From NCBI RefSeq assembly GCF_020216885.1, contig NZ_JAIWON010000023.1:1-10000 (forward strand): a DNA stretch of 10,000 bases. The letters run 5' to 3'. The notes below the pieces were generated by a model. It was not told where the DNA came from. It searched no databases and was given only the letters and a program-made list of their open reading frames with translations. A program made the translations under genes and the position numbers. This document shows, piece after piece, positions 7,628 through 10,000 of the stretch. Each line of letters opens with the position of its first letter. Within the stretch, counting starts at the first letter, position 1. This stretch comes from Zymomonas sp. Lineage in GTDB: Bacteria; Pseudomonadota; Alphaproteobacteria; Sphingomonadales; Sphingomonadaceae.

Positions 7628-7859
7628 GAATTTTACCTATTAATATTTAAGTAGATGATTAAACTTGAAGGCAGCCATAAGCCTTGAAGACATCGACTGC
7701 AAGCTTTCTGATTTATGTACAAAATTAAAGGCATTGATTATTGAATATTTAGACAAACACCATCATCAACAATAATTATTAGTAAGAATAACGGACTTTA
7801 CTACATACGTAAAAAATATTTCTTATCTACTGAAACATAAAAAGGGACATCATCGATCG
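7628..7859. other. AT-rich intergenic region between the divergent glycosyltransferase and gdx genes
   Basis: No convincing gene is present on either strand. It must hold promoters for both divergent genes, but no strong -35/-10 pair stands out. The only structure seen is CTTGAAG repeated directly at about 7663 and 7682, with a small AAGGC/GCCTT inverted repeat between. Confidence 0.5.
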
Positions 7860-8183
7860 ATGGCATGGCTGGTCATTACTATTGCGGGTTTATTTGAAGT
7901 TATCTGGGCATATTTCATGAAACAATCCCAGGGTTTCACCCGCATCATTCCAACCATTATCATGTTTGTTACGATGTTTACCAGCTTCGGCTTGCTGTCA
8001 TGGTCAATGAAATTTCTGCCTTTGGGAAGCGCTTATGCCGTCTGGACAGGTATTGGCATTATTGGCAGTTTTATCGTCGGTATTGTTTTTCTGAAAGAAC
8101 CGGCGAATTTTATCCGTATTCTTGCTGTCTCGCTTATCATCGCAGGGATCATTCTCATGAAGCTTTCAAACAAAAATGTCTAA
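7860..8183 (+). CDS. gdx: SMR-family guanidinium exporter (Gdx/SugE type)
   Basis: This 107-residue protein has four transmembrane helices (about 2-20, 28-50, 57-78 and 84-102), the standard small multidrug resistance size. Members work as antiparallel dimers in the inner membrane and exchange protons for substrate. The central acidic residue is E13 in AGLFEVIWA. W16, S42, Y59 and W62 (SAYAVWTGIG) are also present; these belong to the guanidinium-specific Gdx/SugE subgroup and differ from EmrE. The product is therefore likely a guanidinium/H+ antiporter; quaternary ammonium export is the alternative. ATG 7860 follows AAGGGA with a 12-base spacer, rather long. The gene ends with tandem in-frame stops TAA TAG (8181-8186). 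I see no guanidine riboswitch in the 230-base AT-rich upstream gap. It appears monocistronic. Confidence 0.9.
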   Translation: MAWLVITIAGLFEVIWAYFMKQSQGFTRIIPTIIMFVTMFTSFGLLSWSMKFLPLGSAYAVWTGIGIIGSFIVGIVFLKEPANFIRILAVSLIIAGIILMKLSNKNV

Positions 8184-8306
8184 TAGAGACTCCCATATTT
8201 TCTAAAATCGGGCTGTTTGTTTGATTCCTGTCGGAAAATTTTGCTTTTCAATATAAAAATCAAGGATAGCCATAACCGAATATCTCGAAAGATATGGGCT
8301 TCAATA

Positions 8307-8333
8307 TTGACGATATGATGATGAAACTATAGA
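8307..8333 (+). promoter_or_regulatory. Likely promoter of the tRNA-Arg gene
   Basis: TTGACG (8307-8312) and TATAGA (8328-8333) resemble sigma-70 -35 and -10 boxes with a slightly short 15-bp spacer. The predicted start near 8340 would fall just before the tRNA 5' end at 8346. The region upstream also has a small hairpin, ATATCT-CGAA-AGATAT (8280-8295). Confidence 0.45.
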
Positions 8334-8345
8334 GAAATTACCCAT

Positions 8346-8422
8346 GCCCCCGTAGCTCAGTAGGATAGAGCGACGGTTTCCTAAACCGCAGGCCAGAGGT
8401 TCGAATCCCCTCGGGGGCACCA
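8346..8422 (+). tRNA. tRNA-Arg (anticodon CCU)
   Basis: A full 77-nt cloverleaf is visible. The acceptor stem is GCCCCCG (8346-8352) with CGGGGGC (8412-8418), discriminator A8419 and an encoded CCA (8420-8422). The D-arm is GCTC...GAGC, and the T-arm contains GGTTCGAATCC. The anticodon loop is TTCCTAA with anticodon CCT at 8380-8382, which decodes the rare arginine codon AGG. The first anticodon-stem pair (A-C) is mismatched, which is tolerated. CCA is followed at once by seven T (8423-8429), which may serve as terminator together with the acceptor/T-arm fold. Confidence 0.96.
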
Positions 8423-8649
8423 TTTTTTTGATAAAAGCCTTTAATTTTCTCAAAAGTCTTTTCATTTAAAATAATTCTTCTTTGAACGCAGGATATCCCC
8501 CTTCTCTTTTCATAAAAACCGACCATCCTTTTTTCCTTGTTGCCTATAAAGACAATATGTCGGATAGTTCGCTCTCTTCTCAAGAATAGCTTTGAAATAA
8601 ATCACTTTCTTTACTGAAACAAAAACGAATAAAAACGGATAATCTTGGC
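8423..8649. other. Spacer between tRNA-Arg and the helicase-like gene
   Basis: No gene is supported in this AT-rich 227-base stretch. It starts with a T7 run after the tRNA. Near its end, AAAAACGAAT and AAAAACGGAT stand in tandem (8621-8640), a 10-bp repeat with one mismatch, just before the next start codon. No copy of the tRNA 3' end is seen here that would mark an integration site. Confidence 0.5.
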
Positions 8650-10000
8650 GTGATAAAGAAAAACGAGCGACCTTATTCCCATTATTCCCTCTTACGGCTC
8701 AAAAATCTTTATCAGGAAAACCCTAGAAACCCGCATATTCTATCTCTTATCCACGATGAATTAGGCTATAGAAATAGCGATTTTGCACAGGATTTAATCC
8801 AAAAAATCGAATGGGCTATTCAAAAAATAGACCGAGATGCCATTCAAAAAGAAGCCAGCTTTTCTTTTTTTGAAGAAGAAAAACCCCTTTCTCAAAAAGG
8901 GGCTAAAAAATTCAATCTACTGGATAAATTGCTCCATTTTTTGCCCAGTTTTAAGGCCAAAAAAGCCAATGAACCAGCGGCTATTCTCGCGACATGGACA
9001 GCCGAAGAAGCCCTTTCACCCCAAACCTATCGCAATCCCGAAGATTTAGCCGCAGGCGATAAAAAAGCGGTCGCCTCACTAACAAGAGCGCAGCTTCCAT
9101 GGGGAAATCATGAAATCCTGCCACCTAAAAAAAGGCTCTATTATCAGATTATTCTCGGCTCTATACCCATGCAAGAAGCAACAGAAAAACTGATCCAGCT
9201 CTTTGGCAAGGATGAAGAAACACGACAAAGAATAAAGGAAAAATCGGCTATTGCCGCTATTCTTGTCGATGATCGCGGTTTTCTCATAGAAGATAACAGT
9301 GTTGCCATTTCCAGCTTTGCATGGGCGTTACCGCAAGCCTTAAAGGGAAAACTCGATATTCTAGGGGCTTGGCCGGATATCGAACCCCAAGTGACCGAAT
9401 ATCTCACTACTATCCTCCAGAATAACGATACAGGCGGCAAAAAACAGCCTCTTAACAGGGGTATTTTGGAAGAAGCCTTTCAATGGATAACGGAACAATT
9501 TGGCTTGCCTTCCGATCTTATCGAGGCACCCAGCTTTGCGCTTCGGATCTACCACCCGCTGTCATCAGACAAGCCGCCGCAGGCCACGCTTCTTAATTCT
9601 TTTTTCTTGGGTGATCTTGCACTAGCGCGCAGTCTTCTTCAGCAGGGAAAGGCTAATGCCGGCTTAAGCTATTATCTCGGTGATAAAAAAGCCGAAAATA
9701 TCTTTAATTTGCTTACCGATCATGATGCCGTTGAGAAAGCGGTTTCACCGGCCCTGATGCCAATCGCCCGTTGGCCTTCCGCTGGTGGTCACGCGCTAGT
9801 ACTATTGCAACAGGCCGCCGTGAATCTAACCCGTGACCAATTACAGGAAAAAGACGGCATCATCGCCGTTAATGGGCCCCCAGGGACAGGCAAAACAACC
9901 TTACTTCGGGATATTATTGCGGCGGCGGTGGTCGATCGCGCCACGGCAATGGCCGAATTTGATGACCCAGAACAGGCATTCATCCCGACTGGCAAAAAAA
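8650..10000 (+). CDS. Large P-loop NTPase, probable SF1-type (UPF1/DNA2-like) helicase; 5' part only
   Basis: The first 450 codons are in the window and the frame is still open at its right edge. GTG 8650 is the first possible start after an in-frame TGA at 8593 and has only a weak ACGGA upstream; the next in-frame ATG is past 9160. A Walker A motif, NGPPGTGKTTLLRDI, occupies residues 408-422 with K415. GPPGTGKT followed by TLLR is common in AAA_11/UPF1-like SF1 helicases, hence the call. The 400 residues before it have no motif I can name. Residues 1-110 are rich in Lys, Glu and Asp, and around 315-330 LLNSFFLGDLALAR resembles a segment I associate with large uncharacterised 'AAA domain' helicases. 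Walker B and the later helicase motifs lie outside the window. Roles in repair, RNA metabolism or phage defence are all open. Confidence 0.7.
   Translation, partial: MIKKNERPYSHYSLLRLKNLYQENPRNPHILSLIHDELGYRNSDFAQDLIQKIEWAIQKIDRDAIQKEASFSFFEEEKPLSQKGAKKFNLLDKLLHFLPSFKAKKANEPAAILATWTAEEALSPQTYRNPEDLAAGDKKAVASLTRAQLPWGNHEILPPKKRLYYQIILGSIPMQEATEKLIQLFGKDEETRQRIKEKSAIAAILVDDRGFLIEDNSVAISSFAWALPQALKGKLDILGAWPDIEPQVTEYLTTILQNNDTGGKKQPLNRGILEEAFQWITEQFGLPSDLIEAPSFALRIYHPLSSDKPPQATLLNSFFLGDLALARSLLQQGKANAGLSYYLGDKKAENIFNLLTDHDAVEKAVSPALMPIARWPSAGGHALVLLQQAAVNLTRDQLQEKDGIIAVNGPPGTGKTTLLRDIIAAAVVDRATAMAEFDDPEQAFIPTGKK

Noticed and set aside
7628..7859. Guanidine riboswitch upstream of gdx
   Set aside because: Such elements often precede gdx genes, but I found no paired hairpins with ACGR loops and no ykkC-like conserved core; isolated ACGG and ACGT near 7791 and 7806 lack flanking stems.
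8338..8583. Minus-strand 81-codon frame ending GIRTSGLRFRKPSLYPTELRG
   Set aside because: Its C-terminal third is simply the complement of the tRNA-Arg gene. This string is a well-known false protein produced by translating tRNA antisense.
9144..9995. Minus-strand frames of 64 to 98 codons opposite the helicase-like gene
   Set aside because: The plus-strand frame is continuous for 450 codons with a Walker A motif; the antisense frames are unrelated to any family and have no start signals.

Overview
The window looks like chromosome of a low-G+C alphaproteobacterium, most likely a Zymomonas-like member of the Sphingomonadales. The basis is the character of the proteins (RecX, Nth, the short HTH regulator), the housekeeping layout and the mid-40s G+C. 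This is inference from sequence character; no database was searched.

Left part (1-3209). The 3' end of dapB (lysine/diaminopimelate synthesis) overlaps the start of nth (endonuclease III, base-excision repair) by an ATGA junction. Convergent to nth is a RecX-family gene. It is divergent from a stand-alone fatty acyl-AMP ligase (FAAL) gene that starts with TTG behind a strong Shine-Dalgarno. The short space between recX and the FAAL gene is dense in repeats: a 12-bp palindrome, a third copy of its half-site, and a 7-bp hairpin on the recX start codon.

Middle (3210-6480). An exported S9-family (prolyl oligopeptidase/DPP-type) serine peptidase is split by one in-frame TAA into a beta-propeller half and a catalytic half that keeps a complete Ser/Asp/His triad. 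Its ribosome binding site and start codon lie inside a perfect 9-bp inverted repeat. A 63-codon unknown gene abuts it tail to tail, followed by a small HTH regulator gene.

Right part (6480-10000). A glycosyltransferase family 4 type gene on the minus strand is AT-rich in places and has a G8 tract just upstream of its start. Then come a guanidinium-exporter-type SMR gene (gdx/sugE), a tRNA-Arg(CCU) gene, and the first 450 codons of a large Walker-A protein, probably an SF1-type helicase, which runs off the window.

The genes do not form one obvious pathway. I see no confirmed new multi-gene system. The points most worth a second look are the stop-interrupted peptidase with its occluded start, the recX/FAAL operator-like repeats, and the truncated helicase-like gene beside the tRNA.
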